Below are positions 21,476 through 31,800 of a DNA stretch of 64,000 nucleotides, one piece after another. The DNA is taken from assembly GCA_019802505.1 (NCBI GenBank), contig JAFMOC010000448.1, positions 277,001 through 341,000 of the forward strand. The letters run 5' to 3'. The DNA is from Corydoras sp. C115 (lineage: Eukaryota > Chordata > Actinopteri > Siluriformes > Callichthyidae). Each line of letters opens with the position of its first letter. Position 1 is the first letter of the stretch. The position numbers were made by a program, and so were the translations under genes. The notes beneath the pieces are model-generated. The model ran no database searches, was not told the origin of the DNA, and saw nothing but the letters and a program-made list of their open reading frames with translations.

Positions 21476-21481
21476 GAACAC

Positions 21482-21713
21482 CAATCCATCGCACTCACAC
21501 ACACACACACACACACACACTATATGGGGCAATTTGGAGAACTCATTTGACTTGATTCATGTTTTTGGACTGTGGGAGGAAACCGAAGAACCCGGAGGAA
21601 ACCCACGCGGACATGGGGAGAAGATGGAAACTCCACCCAGATGGGGATTTGAACCGGGAACCCCTAGTGCTGAGAGGAGAACATGCTAAACCACTAAGCC
21701 ACCGTGCCGCCCG
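21482..21713 (-). mobile_element. tRNA-derived SINE copy, tail-truncated
   Basis: Complement of head GGGCGGCACGGTGGCTTAG through the GT tract (here 24 bases of CA, 21494-21520). The 3' third and tail are missing. Confidence 0.85.
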
Positions 21714-22146
21714 TGGTTCATTCATGACTTCTGATGTTTTTTAGGACGGAGTTCCGCTGCAGGTCACTGAGAACTGAACCAGAATCCGATGCAGGATCTA
21801 AAAGGGCCACGCCCTAACGGTTTGCGGCCTGTAACTTTTTTTCAAAGGCTTTTTGTTTCAGGGCTCTGATGTTGGGAGCGAGATGTTCCTGTGGCCTACT
21901 TCACTGTAAGAGCAGATCACAGCGAGCGGATCATGCATATTCTGTCTGATCAAAAGCAAGCACAATAAAAAGCACCTCGTGACCCAGTTACGCCTTCGTA
22001 AGTGACACGGATATTTCACATTACACGCACTTTGGCAATAATGAGGACGAGCGAGCGAGCGAGAGAAAGAGTGAGCGAGGGAGAGAAGGTTGAAAAAAGA
22101 GACAAGGTGAAAAGAATGGAACAAAGAACGAAAAATCAGGAAGGTG
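21714..22146. other. No recognised feature
   Basis: Unique DNA with a purine-rich GAGCGAGAGA stretch near 22050-22100. It ends in one copy of a SINE target-site duplication. Confidence 0.4.
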
Positions 22147-22453
22147 GGCGGCACGGTGGCTTAGTGGTTGGCATGTTCTCCTCTCAGTGCTAGGGATTCC
22201 CGGTTCGAATCCCAATCTGGGTGGAGTTTCCATGTCCTCCCCGTGTCCGCGTGGGTTGGATCAATGTCAATTGAATTCTCCAAATTGCCCCATATAGAGT
22301 GTGTGTGAGTGAGTGTGTGTGTGTCAAGCGATGTATTGGCATCCTGTCCTGGGTGTATCTGCCCAGCGCCCGAAACGTTCTCCCCTGTATGGGCATGGGG
22401 AACCCCCCCCACGACCCTAATAGAGGATAAGGCTGAAGATAATGGATGGATGG
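22147..22453 (+). mobile_element. tRNA-derived SINE with 14-bp target-site duplication
   Basis: Flanked by perfect AAATCAGGAAGGTG repeats (22133-22146 and 22454-22467). Full head with box B. A short deletion removes the CTCCGGTTTCCTCC block. Confidence 0.92.
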
Positions 22454-22467
22454 AAATCAGGAAGGTG

Positions 22468-22671
22468 GGCGGCACGGTGTCTTAGTGGTTTAGCATGTTC
22501 TCCTCTTAGCACTAGGGATTCTCGGTTTGAATCCCCATCTGGGTGGAGTTTGCATGTTCTCCCCGTGTCTGCGTGGGTTTCCTCCGGGTTCCCCTGGATG
22601 AGCATGGGGAACCCCCCCCCCCCCCACCCGCGACCCTAATAGAGGATAAAGTGAAAGATAATGGATGGATG
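22468..22671 (+). mobile_element. tRNA-derived SINE copy, internally deleted
   Basis: Starts directly after the second duplication copy of the preceding SINE. The head is joined to the 3' CCCTGGATGAGCATGGGGAA block, with the central part gone. Tail (GGAT)n. Confidence 0.88.
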
Positions 22672-22677
22672 TAGGGG

Positions 22678-22958
22678 CTCCCGGTTCGAATCCCCATCTG
22701 GGTGGAGTTTCCATGTTCTCCCCGTGTCCTCCGGGTTCTCCGGTTTCCTCCCACAGTCCAAAAACATGGATCAAGTCCATTGAGTTCTCCAAATTGCCCC
22801 ATATAGAGTGTGTCTTTATATCCAGCGATGCATTGGCGTCCTGTCCTGGGTGTATCTGCCCAGCGCCTGAGACGTTCTCCCCTGGATGGGCATGGGGAAC
22901 CCCCCCCCCCCCTCCCCAGACCCTAATAGAGGATGAAGCGTGAGATGATGGATGGATG
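22678..22958 (+). mobile_element. tRNA-derived SINE copy, head-truncated
   Basis: Begins at the box B (GGTTCGAATCCCC) and continues to the (GGAT)n tail. It is the third member of a head-to-tail cluster at 22147-22958. Confidence 0.88.
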
Positions 22959-24010
22959 TAAGTCTGGGAGGTTGTTTCCTGTCGTATCTTTTGTGTCTCA
23001 CAGTCGAGGCAGCAGGAGCAGCAGACGCTCCGACGCACATCCTCCGGTCACCCAAAGGGAAGAGAGTGACCTTGAGCAGGATGCCGGCGCCTGCTTTCAA
23101 CCAGGCGGCTTAACGGAGTTCAAAGAGGAGCAAAGGTTAAAAACGAGCTCCTCGGCGGAGCGGCGGGGTTCGAATCTGCGTGAGAGCTGAAGACTGTTTG
23201 CTGAGCAGAAGGCTTTCAGTGTCACATGCACACGCCGCCCCCCCCCCCCCCCAGCCCCAGCTTTATTTGATCTTCCAATGATTACCCTTTCCTTAAACTC
23301 CTCATAACCTTTGCTCTGCCAGTGAACCCGCTCCAGTGTACAGTACGTGTTTGTCAGGCTTGAACTGACTGTAACCCCTGCTTCTCTTTGATTGCAGTGA
23401 GCGAGAAAAAAAAGGAGGAAATTAAACAATAGGGTCCGAGTCCAAGGCCGAGGTCAAACTCCGGATCTTGACAGCCGTTCGCTTGTGAGAGAACAGAAGC
23501 GGTCAAAGAGTCACGCTGAAAAATGCTGGCTTTGAAGTCTAGACCTGCTGCGGCGCCGGAATGAAGGGAATACAAAGAGCTGCTCATTCAGACGCGGACG
23601 TTGGGCTTCACTCTGTTAATGATGCTCCGTGTGAGCCGCCTACTCGTTCTCCCGCTGCACACTTAGAATGTTTTAAGAATTACGCCATGGAGGAACCACT
23701 TCAGCTTTCTGGAGCTTTGAAACATGACATCAGCACGGCGTTTTCGTCTCCTGAAGGCAAACACAGAGAGGATGAGGGGGAGTTTCGGACCCTGAACCAG
23801 GACCAAACGGGCACAATCCCACCCGCAACACCTCACACTAGTTTTTAACCCTGCACTGCATCAGTTGCACACAGATGCACTACACACTTTAATTATAACT
23901 TACAAAACTATTTGTAGTTTATATCCGTACAGTTTTTTTGCACATTGTAAATATATATTTAATTGATTTCATTTTGTTTTATATGACTAATAAATTTGAT
24001 TTAATTTAAT
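22959..24010. other. Unique intergenic DNA
   Basis: No recognised gene. A C tract lies at 23237-23252. A 95-codon + strand frame at 23561-23848 (MKGIQRAAHSD...) has no domain or homology I recognise and no splice support. The end (23930-24010) is AT-rich and provides the SINE target sequence. Confidence 0.4.
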
Positions 24011-24354
24011 CATTCATTATCTCCCGCTTTATCCTCTATTAGGGTCGCGGTGGGGTTCCCCATGCACATCCAGGGGAGAACATCTCGGGCGTTGGGCAGA
24101 TACACCCAGGACGGGGCACCAATCCATCGCTGGGCACACACTCACTCACACAGACACACTCTATATGGGGCAATTTTGAGAATTCAATTGACATTGATCC
24201 ATGTTTTTGGACTGTGGGAGGAAACCGGAGAACCCGGAGGAAACCCACGCGGACACGGGGAGAACATGGAAACTCCACCCAGATGGGGATTCGAACCGGG
24301 AATCCCTAGCGCTGAGAGGAGAACATGCTAAACCACTAAGCCACCGTGCCGCCT
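24011..24354 (-). mobile_element. tRNA-derived SINE, full length
   Basis: Complete - strand copy bounded by GATTTAATTTAAT-like flanks on both sides, consistent with a duplicated AT-rich target. It forms a head-to-head inverted pair with 24391-24614. Confidence 0.9.
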
Positions 24355-24390
24355 GATTTGATTTAATCTGATTTAATTTGATTTTTTAAG

Positions 24391-24614
24391 GCAGCACGGC
24401 GGCTTAGTGGATGGCACGTTCTACTCTCAGCACTAGGGATTCCCGGTTTGAATCCCTGGATTGCCCCCCTGTCCTGGGTGTATCTGCCCAGCGCCCGAAA
24501 CGTCCTCCCCTGGATGGGCATGGGGAAACCCGGTTTTTGCACCCCCCCCCCCCCCCCCCCCCCCCCGTGCGACCCTAATAGAGGATAAAGCGGGAGATAA
24601 TGAATGAATGAATG
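24391..24614 (+). mobile_element. tRNA-derived SINE copy, internally deleted
   Basis: Head GGCAGCACGGCGGCTTAGTGG, box B variant GGTTTGAATCC, then a direct join to CCTGTCCTGGGTGTATCTG. It has a long C tract (24542-24566) and (TGAA)n tail. Confidence 0.88.
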
Positions 24615-25766
24615 ATTTTGATCATGATGGTTGGTTCATGAGACACCATGACCACAAGGCGGCGCGCTACAAGAGTCCAATTGGTAAAGTTAGCATAAAT
24701 AACTCGGGGAAGGTTCTCCTCATACTACTGAGAACTGCAAATGATATTTCAGAGAGGACATGACCCCTACAGCCTGCATTCCTGCTCGTCCATCACCACC
24801 AAACCTCACAGAGCGCTTACCTTTACTAAAAATAAATCCAAAAACAATTCATTCAACAGGAAGCAACCACCCAAACTGAGGCCTGTTTGCTGAGTTAGGT
24901 GTTGACTCGGGTGTTTCATTTGTTTACAGTAATATAAAGTTTCTATGTTGTATTATTCATTTCTCCGTCTAGTGCAATTGTAAACTGACTGCAAGCTTGC
25001 ATTTTGTAAATGTGAGGATACAGCAGGCTCTGGAGCTCGCTGATGAGAGTGCCATCGACCGTTATTGTTTGTATATTGGGTTAATTGTCAATATGAGCAG
25101 CAGGCCACATATTTTTGGGCATACAGTTTGGAAAAATATAATAATTAATACAGATCTCGCTTCAGTGTTCAGACTGGAGATGAAATGAGGTGAGGAGCTG
25201 AGGTTCTGTTTTGGTTCTAATAGCCGTCGTTACACAATCTGTGTTTATATAACTTTTATAAAAGAGCGTATCTCTTCAGGATGAAGGAGGAGGAACATTA
25301 CTCAGTGATGTTAAAGGTCTTTTTTTTTAAACTCACACAGCGATGTTCTTACAGAGAGGTAAACGAGTCCCATTCGTCCCAACCTTTCAGTATGATTACA
25401 GTCCTTTGTTTGTTAGAAGTGACCCACTGATTGGGCGTAATGTCAGAGGAGCGCCGAGTTTCCTTTAACACACAGACCACTGTATTCATCATCCAGGCTC
25501 CGGCTTCGTCCTCGTTCCACATTCTGTTAACCGTGGCAGGAAGATCTCCTGCTAACCTTATTGTGTTTCTCGTTCTGGCTCCGGCAGCGTGCACTCCCGT
25601 TCCTATGATTCAATTTACAGTCACATGCAGCTGAAGCTAAAAAAACGCTCTGCACTGAGTTAAACCTGATAGAGCAAATAAAAACTCCACTTTATATGCT
25701 AAAGAATAAAGCTTTGAGTTCAGTTACAGAGGAACGCCGACTAAATTACACTCAGCAATACGCAGG

Positions 25767-25770
<4 letters not shown>
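24615..25770. other. Unique intergenic DNA
   Basis: No gene or repeat recognised in about 1.1 kb of AT-rich DNA upstream of as3mt. Confidence 0.4.

Positions 25771-25817
<47 letters not shown>
25771..25817. repeat. (AAT)n microsatellite next to a SINE tail
   Basis: Sixteen trinucleotide units abut the tail end of the - strand SINE that follows. Confidence 0.9.
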
Positions 25818-25818
<1 letters not shown>

Positions 25819-26139
25819 CCATCCATCCATTATCTTCCTCTTTATCCTATATTAGGGTTGTGTGTGTGTGTGTGGGGGGGGTTCCCCATGTTCATCCAGG
25901 GGAGAACGTCTCAGGCGCTGGGCAGATACACCCAGGACAGGACGCCAATCTATCACTGGGCACACACTCACTCACACAAACACACTCTATATGGGGCAAC
26001 TTGGAGCATTCAATTTACCCTGATACATGTTTTTGGACTGTAGGAGGAAACCGGAGAACCCGGAGGAAACCCAAGCGGACACAGTGAATTCCCAGCACTG
26101 AGAGGAGAACATGTTAAACCACTAAGCCAATGTGCCGTG
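25819..26139 (-). mobile_element. tRNA-derived SINE copy
   Basis: Complement of a degraded head (GGCACGGCACATTGGCTTAG) to the GGAT tail. The box B region is deleted between the head and the GAATTC...GTGTCCGCTTGGG block. Confidence 0.88.
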
Positions 26140-26278
26140 CCATAAGGTGGACAGTGAGTTTATAATGCTGGGTTTTGATTTGATTAGTTCTGAGGTAAAA
26201 TAAATAAAATGAACTTCATTTGTAAAACTAATCCATTAATTAATTACATAAATTGTTTGCTTCTTCTGTTAAAAAAAA

Positions 26279-26279
<1 letters not shown>

Positions 26280-26338
<59 letters not shown>

Positions 26339-26353
26339 TACATATATTATATA

Positions 26354-26410
<57 letters not shown>

Positions 26411-26510
26411 TATTATATTACAAAAAAGAATTATGTAGGTATATTTACATATACATATATATATATATTATATATAAAGATTATAATATATATATATATA
26501 TAATCTTTGC
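26280..26510. repeat. AT palindromic array upstream of as3mt
   Basis: About 230 bp of TATATA and ATATAT runs broken by short TTACA and AAAGA spacers. It is self-complementary, so it could extrude cruciforms. It ends about 300 bp before the as3mt start codon. The tyrosine/isoleucine open frames over it are artefacts. Confidence 0.9.
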
Positions 26511-26804
26511 TTTTAGGAAAAACCCAAAGCATGTTGCATGGTGCTTTATTGCCCCCCTGTGGCAGCAGGAGGAATTTCCGTCTCACTGTCGCTCATTCTT
26601 TGGACTTCATACAGAACAAAGTCCGAAGCTGAAGCTTCAGCGGGGTGTGTTTGAACTTTTGGAGCTCAGTGAAGGACGTGGAGAGGCTGGCGGGGTGCTA
26701 ACGTGTTCAAAGGCGTTTCGGTGACCGTGCAGAAGAGCCGGGTGTCCACTCCACAGCTGACTGTCCGTCCTCTGAACAGCTGGACCTCACACTCAGACTC
26801 GAAC
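26511..26804 (+). promoter_or_regulatory. as3mt: as3mt promoter and 5' UTR region
   Basis: Unique, moderately GC-rich 290-bp sequence squeezed between the AT array and the as3mt start codon. It must hold the 5' UTR and proximal promoter. No clear TATA box or antioxidant or metal response element is seen. The transcription start is not determinable. Confidence 0.45.
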
Positions 26805-26834
26805 ATGGCGTCTTCAGTCCATGAAAGCGTGAAG
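26805..26834 (+). CDS. as3mt: as3mt exon 1 (coding part)
   Basis: Encodes MASSVHESVK and ends at a strong donor AAG|GTAAGT. Fish AS3MT proteins start in a similar way. This start is preferred because it is the only ATG in the exon in frame with the rest. Confidence 0.85.
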
Positions 26835-28758
26835 GTAAGTTCTGCTGCTACATTTATTCACTGGGATTTCATTTGAAACGAGGCTCTGGAGCAGAAAGCT
26901 CAGATTTATTTGCAGAACCTGAAATGTTGAATCTCTGAGGGTGAAATGTCCAACATGTAAACACACTGTCACCATAGTGAGGGGTCATTCTGTACTGTAC
27001 TGTCAAAACGTAGAAACATCAATCAGATTAACAGAAAGGTCCTAAACTCATCCTGTGATCTCAAGATCAGCTTCACTGTGGGATTGTTGCAGAAGAACCA
27101 TCCATCCATCCATTATCCTCCACTTTATCCTCTATTAGGGGGGGGGGGGTTCCTCATGTCCATCCAGGGGAGAACGTTTCGGGCGCTGGGCAGATACACC
27201 CAGGACAGGGCGCCAATCTATCTCTGGGCACACACTCACACACACACACACACACACACTCTATATGGGGCAATTTGGAGAACTCAATTGACTTGATCCA
27301 TGTTTTTGGATTGTGGGAGGAAACCAGAGAACCCAGAGGAAACCCACGCGGACACGGGGAGAACATGGAAACTCCACCCAGATTGGGATTCGAACCAGGA
27401 GTCCCTAGCACTGAGAGGAGAACATGCCAACCACTAAGCCACCGTGCCGCCCTGCAGAAGAACCAACATTGTATTTATATAAAGTACTGACCCACCCACA
27501 GAAGCTTTTAGAACTTCCTAGTCAACGTTCTGCAGCTAAATCAGCTCCACTCTTCAGAGACGTACTTTGTGTAAGATTTTGGAGTGTGTCCTCTTTGAAA
27601 CTGTAAACACTTTGAAAGTGTGTCGATGTGCTTGATGTCTGAGATCAGAGGGTGGGGTTCAGAGGGTTCAGAGGGTGGATCAGGACGAGCTCTGTGATGA
27701 CGTTGTGTTCTGCAGATGTACTATGGCGCTCTGGACTCCTCTGAGGGTCTGCAGACCAACGCCGCCTGCTCGGCTGCGTCTCGCCCGCTGTCCCCGAGCA
27801 TAACAGAGGCCCTGAGGTCCGTCCACCCCGAGGTCTGCAAGAGGTGAGACAGCTGAACGAGGCCTCCTGCTGTATGAGTGTGATTCTTGATGATTGGAAC
27901 AGTGATGACCTGTGTCCTGGTGGCAGGTTCTTTGGATGTGGGGTGGTCATTCCGGAGAAGCTGGAAGGCTGCTCAGCTCTGGATCTGGGAAGCGGCTCGG
28001 GGCGGGACTGCTACATCCTGAGCAAACTTGTGGGGGAAGATGGACATGTCATTGGTCTGGACATGAGTGAGGACCTGGTATGAGTGTATTATATACTCTG
28101 CATTGGCAAAAGGACATGATCAGAGTCTGAGAACTTTAAAGGACGTGCTGGTTTAAAAGAAATGAATCAGTTTTAGAAAATATAACATCATTTTAGATAC
28201 CAGCTTTGTGGGAAAGCCAACAGAGAGACCATCTGTAATGCCACCATCTTTGGGTTTGAAATGGGACGGTAGGTGTGTGATATTAAACTGGGAGAGAGTG
28301 TGTGGGAACGTTGACAAGGCTGATGATGAGTGTCCTGCACTAAAGTAAATATGTGCCACAAGTCCATCCATCCATTATCTTCTGCTTTATCCAATATTAG
28401 GGTCGTGGGGGGGGGGGGTGCGTTTCGGGTGCTGGGCAGATACACCCAGGACAGGACGCCAAAAACAAAATATTGTTTAATATCTGGACATGGCTGTCCT
28501 ACACTGTTGTTGCTGCCTGGCCGCTCAAGGAGGACGAGTTTCCCACTGAGTCTTGGTCCTCCCAAGGATTCTTCCTTAAATAACAACATAAAAGGGAGTT
28601 TTTTACATTTACATTTACATTTAGTCATTTAGCAGACGCTTTTATCCAAAGCGACTTACAAATGAGAACACCACAAGTCAGAAGCCATGGAGAAAACCAA
28701 CTATACTGTAAGTTCATCAACCTGATTGTTATTCGAAGCTGCGCCGCCCCCCCCCCCC

Positions 28759-28802
<44 letters not shown>

Positions 28803-31800
28803 CTATAACAGGTATTTGGTAAATAGATGCGTCTTAAGTAGTTTCTTAAAACTGTTTAAAGATTCTGCCTTACGGACAGAGTTGGGAAGATCGTTCCACC
28901 ATTTTGCAGTGTGGTGAACGCCACAGAATGAGAATTAGCTCCTCGGTGAGGTGGAATCGCCAGGCGACAATCGTCACTGGAGCGAAGTGAACGAGTCGGA
29001 GTGTATTTTGAAAAGATAGAGTGAAGGTAAGAGGGGGAAGATCCAGAAATGGTTCTGTATGCCAGAGTCAGCGACTTGTATTGAATGCGAGCAGCTACAG
29101 GAAGCCAATGGAGGGAAGTGAGTAATGGAGTGACGTGAGTTCGCTGGGCTGGTTAAACACGAGTCGGGCTGCAGAGTTTTGAATTAATTGAAGAGGTCTG
29201 ATGGTGGAATTTGGGATACCGGCAAGAAGTGCATTACAATAATCAAGCCGGGATAAGACTAGGGCTTGAACAAGCAGTTGGGTAGCATGTTCAGTCAGAA
29301 AGGGTCTGATCTTCCTTATGTTATAAAGAAGGAATCTACAAGAACGGGCGGTTTTGATCACATGATCAGAGAGTTTAAGGTGGGAGTCTATAGTGAACCC
29401 AAGGTTCCGGACCGAGTCAGTTGGGGAGATTGTGGAGCCATCAATTTGGAAGGTCAGGTTGTGATGGATTGAGGGTTTAGCAGGGATAATGAGAAGCTCT
29501 GTTTTTTCTAAGTTTAATTTGAGATGACGGGCCTTCATCCAGACAGATATGTCGGAGAGGCATGCAGATACTCGATTTGAGATGGTGGTGTCATCAGGGG
29601 CAAAAGACAGATGAAGTTGAGTGTCATCAGCATAGCAGTGGTAAGAGAAACCATGCGCCTGGATGACTGTGCTCAGTGATGTCATGTAAAGAGAGAAGAG
29701 GAGAGGACCAAGTACAGAGCCCTGAGGCACACCAGTGCGTACTTGGTGAGAGTTAGAGATCTCCCCATTCCATGACACTTTGAAGGTCCTTCCTGTGAGA
29801 TAGGATCGGAACCATTCAAGTGTCGTATCAGAAAAGCCTAATTCAGCTAGAGTGGACAGTAGAATCTGATGATTTACTGTATCAAAAGCTGCCGAAAGGT
29901 CTAACAAAATGAGGACCGAGGATTGAGATTTGGCTTTGGCAGATTTAAGTGAGTCAATCACAGAGAGTAATGCTGTCTCCGTGGAGTGACCACATCTAAA
30001 ACCGGATTGATTGGGATCGAGGAGATTATTCTGATTAAGAAATTTGGAGACCTGTGTGGATACCACCCGTTCAAGTGTTTTAGACAGGAAAGGTAAAAGA
30101 GAAACAGGTCTGTAGCTCTCGACCAAATTTGGGTTGAGCGTAGGTTTTTTGAGTAGGGGTTTGACTATGGCTTGTTTAAAAACAATTTGGAAAAGTCCCT
30201 GACGTGAGAGAGGAGTTAATGATGTGTGTGAGAGCTGGTGTGATGGAGGAGGCAATGGATTGAAGAAGGTGGGATGGGATGGAATCAAGGGGGCAAGTAG
30301 TTGGGTTACTGGCAAGAAGAATTTTGGAGATGTCAGATTCTGTGACAGGGGAGAAGGAGGAGAGGGTTGGATGGCTGGGTGTGTGAGATGTAGTGCTGTG
30401 GAAATGGTGAGTATGAAAGAGTTTGCTGATGCCCTCAATTTTTTCTGTGAAAAAAGTTGCAAAGACATCAGCTGACAGAGAAGTGTTGGGAGGGGGAGAG
30501 GGAGGAGTTAGTAGGGAGTTGAAAGTACTGAATAAGGTGCGGGCATCTGAGATGCATGTTACCTTGGACTGGAAGAACAAGGATTTCGCAGCAGTTACAT
30601 CCTTGGAGAAAGTGGCAAGTGAAGACTGGTAAGTTTCTAAGTCTGAAGACAGACCAGACTTGCGCCACTTTCTTTCGGCAGAACGAAGCGAAGTACGTTG
30701 CTTCCGAAGCGTCTCCGTGAGCCATGGATTGGATGGAGAACTATGTGTTTTCCTGGTGGATTTTGGACAGACCTGATCAAGACATGAAGCCAAGGTGGAG
30801 CAGAATGTGCTTGATGCAGTGTTGGTGTCAAGGGTTAAGAAGTTACTGATGCTAGGAAGGGTATCTGTAACCAAGTCGGCAAAGAGTGTGTTAGAGAGGG
30901 CACTAAGATTGTGACGTACCTGAGATGTTTTGCTGATGATCACGGGAGAAGGTGGAAGAGAGACAGAGAACTGTATGAAGAAGTGGTCTGATTCATGAAG
31001 TGGAGTGATGTGTATGTCAGAAGAGAGACATGAGCGCGTCATGATGAGGTCGAGCTGGTTGCCAGCCCGGTGGGTAGCTGAGGTGCGGAGTAGATGGAGG
31101 TCCAGGCTGGAGATGAGATCGAGGAACTCAGCGGCGTACGGTCGGTCTAAGTGAATGTTGAAATCGCCGAGGACAACAAGAGGACAACCATCATCTGGGA
31201 GAGATGATAATAGCATATCAAATTCCTCGACAAAGTTATCTAGTTGACCTGGGGGACGATAGATGACAAGAAAATGACATTTAACCGGTTCAGTGATTGT
31301 CAGTGCATGGAATTCGAATGAGACAGTGTTTGATAAAAGTGTAAGAGGAGAGAATTTCCATTTGTGGGTAATAAGCAAACCTGTGCCACCTCCTCTTTTG
31401 CCAATACGAGGAGAGTGCGAGAAGTGGAAATTAGTTGAAAGGGCAGCTGGTGTGTCGCGGAATTCTCTGGGCGAATCCACGTCTCAGTGAGGGCTAAAAC
31501 CTGAAGACCAGCATGAGCTGCAAAAGCAGGAATGAAATCAGATTTCTTGGTGGCTGACTGACAATTCCATAGTCCTGCAGAGAAGGTGAAGGGCTCGCTT
31601 GTGTTCACCTGCCGCAGAGTTCGCAGGTGTGCGAGAGTGCGCCTTCTCCTCTGAGGAAAGGAGCGTCTGTGTGAGGAGTAAATAACAGGGATGAACTGAA
31701 AACACATGCTGATGTGTGAAAGGAAAAGAAAATGAATGGATATGAATAGATATAATTGAAATGGGTTGCCTTGTCGTTGTCCTTGCTCGGTGGACTCGCG

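Noticed and set aside
23561..23848. 95-codon open frame MKGIQRAAHSD...
   Set aside because: No homology recognised, no start context or splice support, and followed by AT-rich non-coding sequence.
26209..26724. 171-codon IYIYIY-rich frame
   Set aside because: It is a translation of an AT dinucleotide array.
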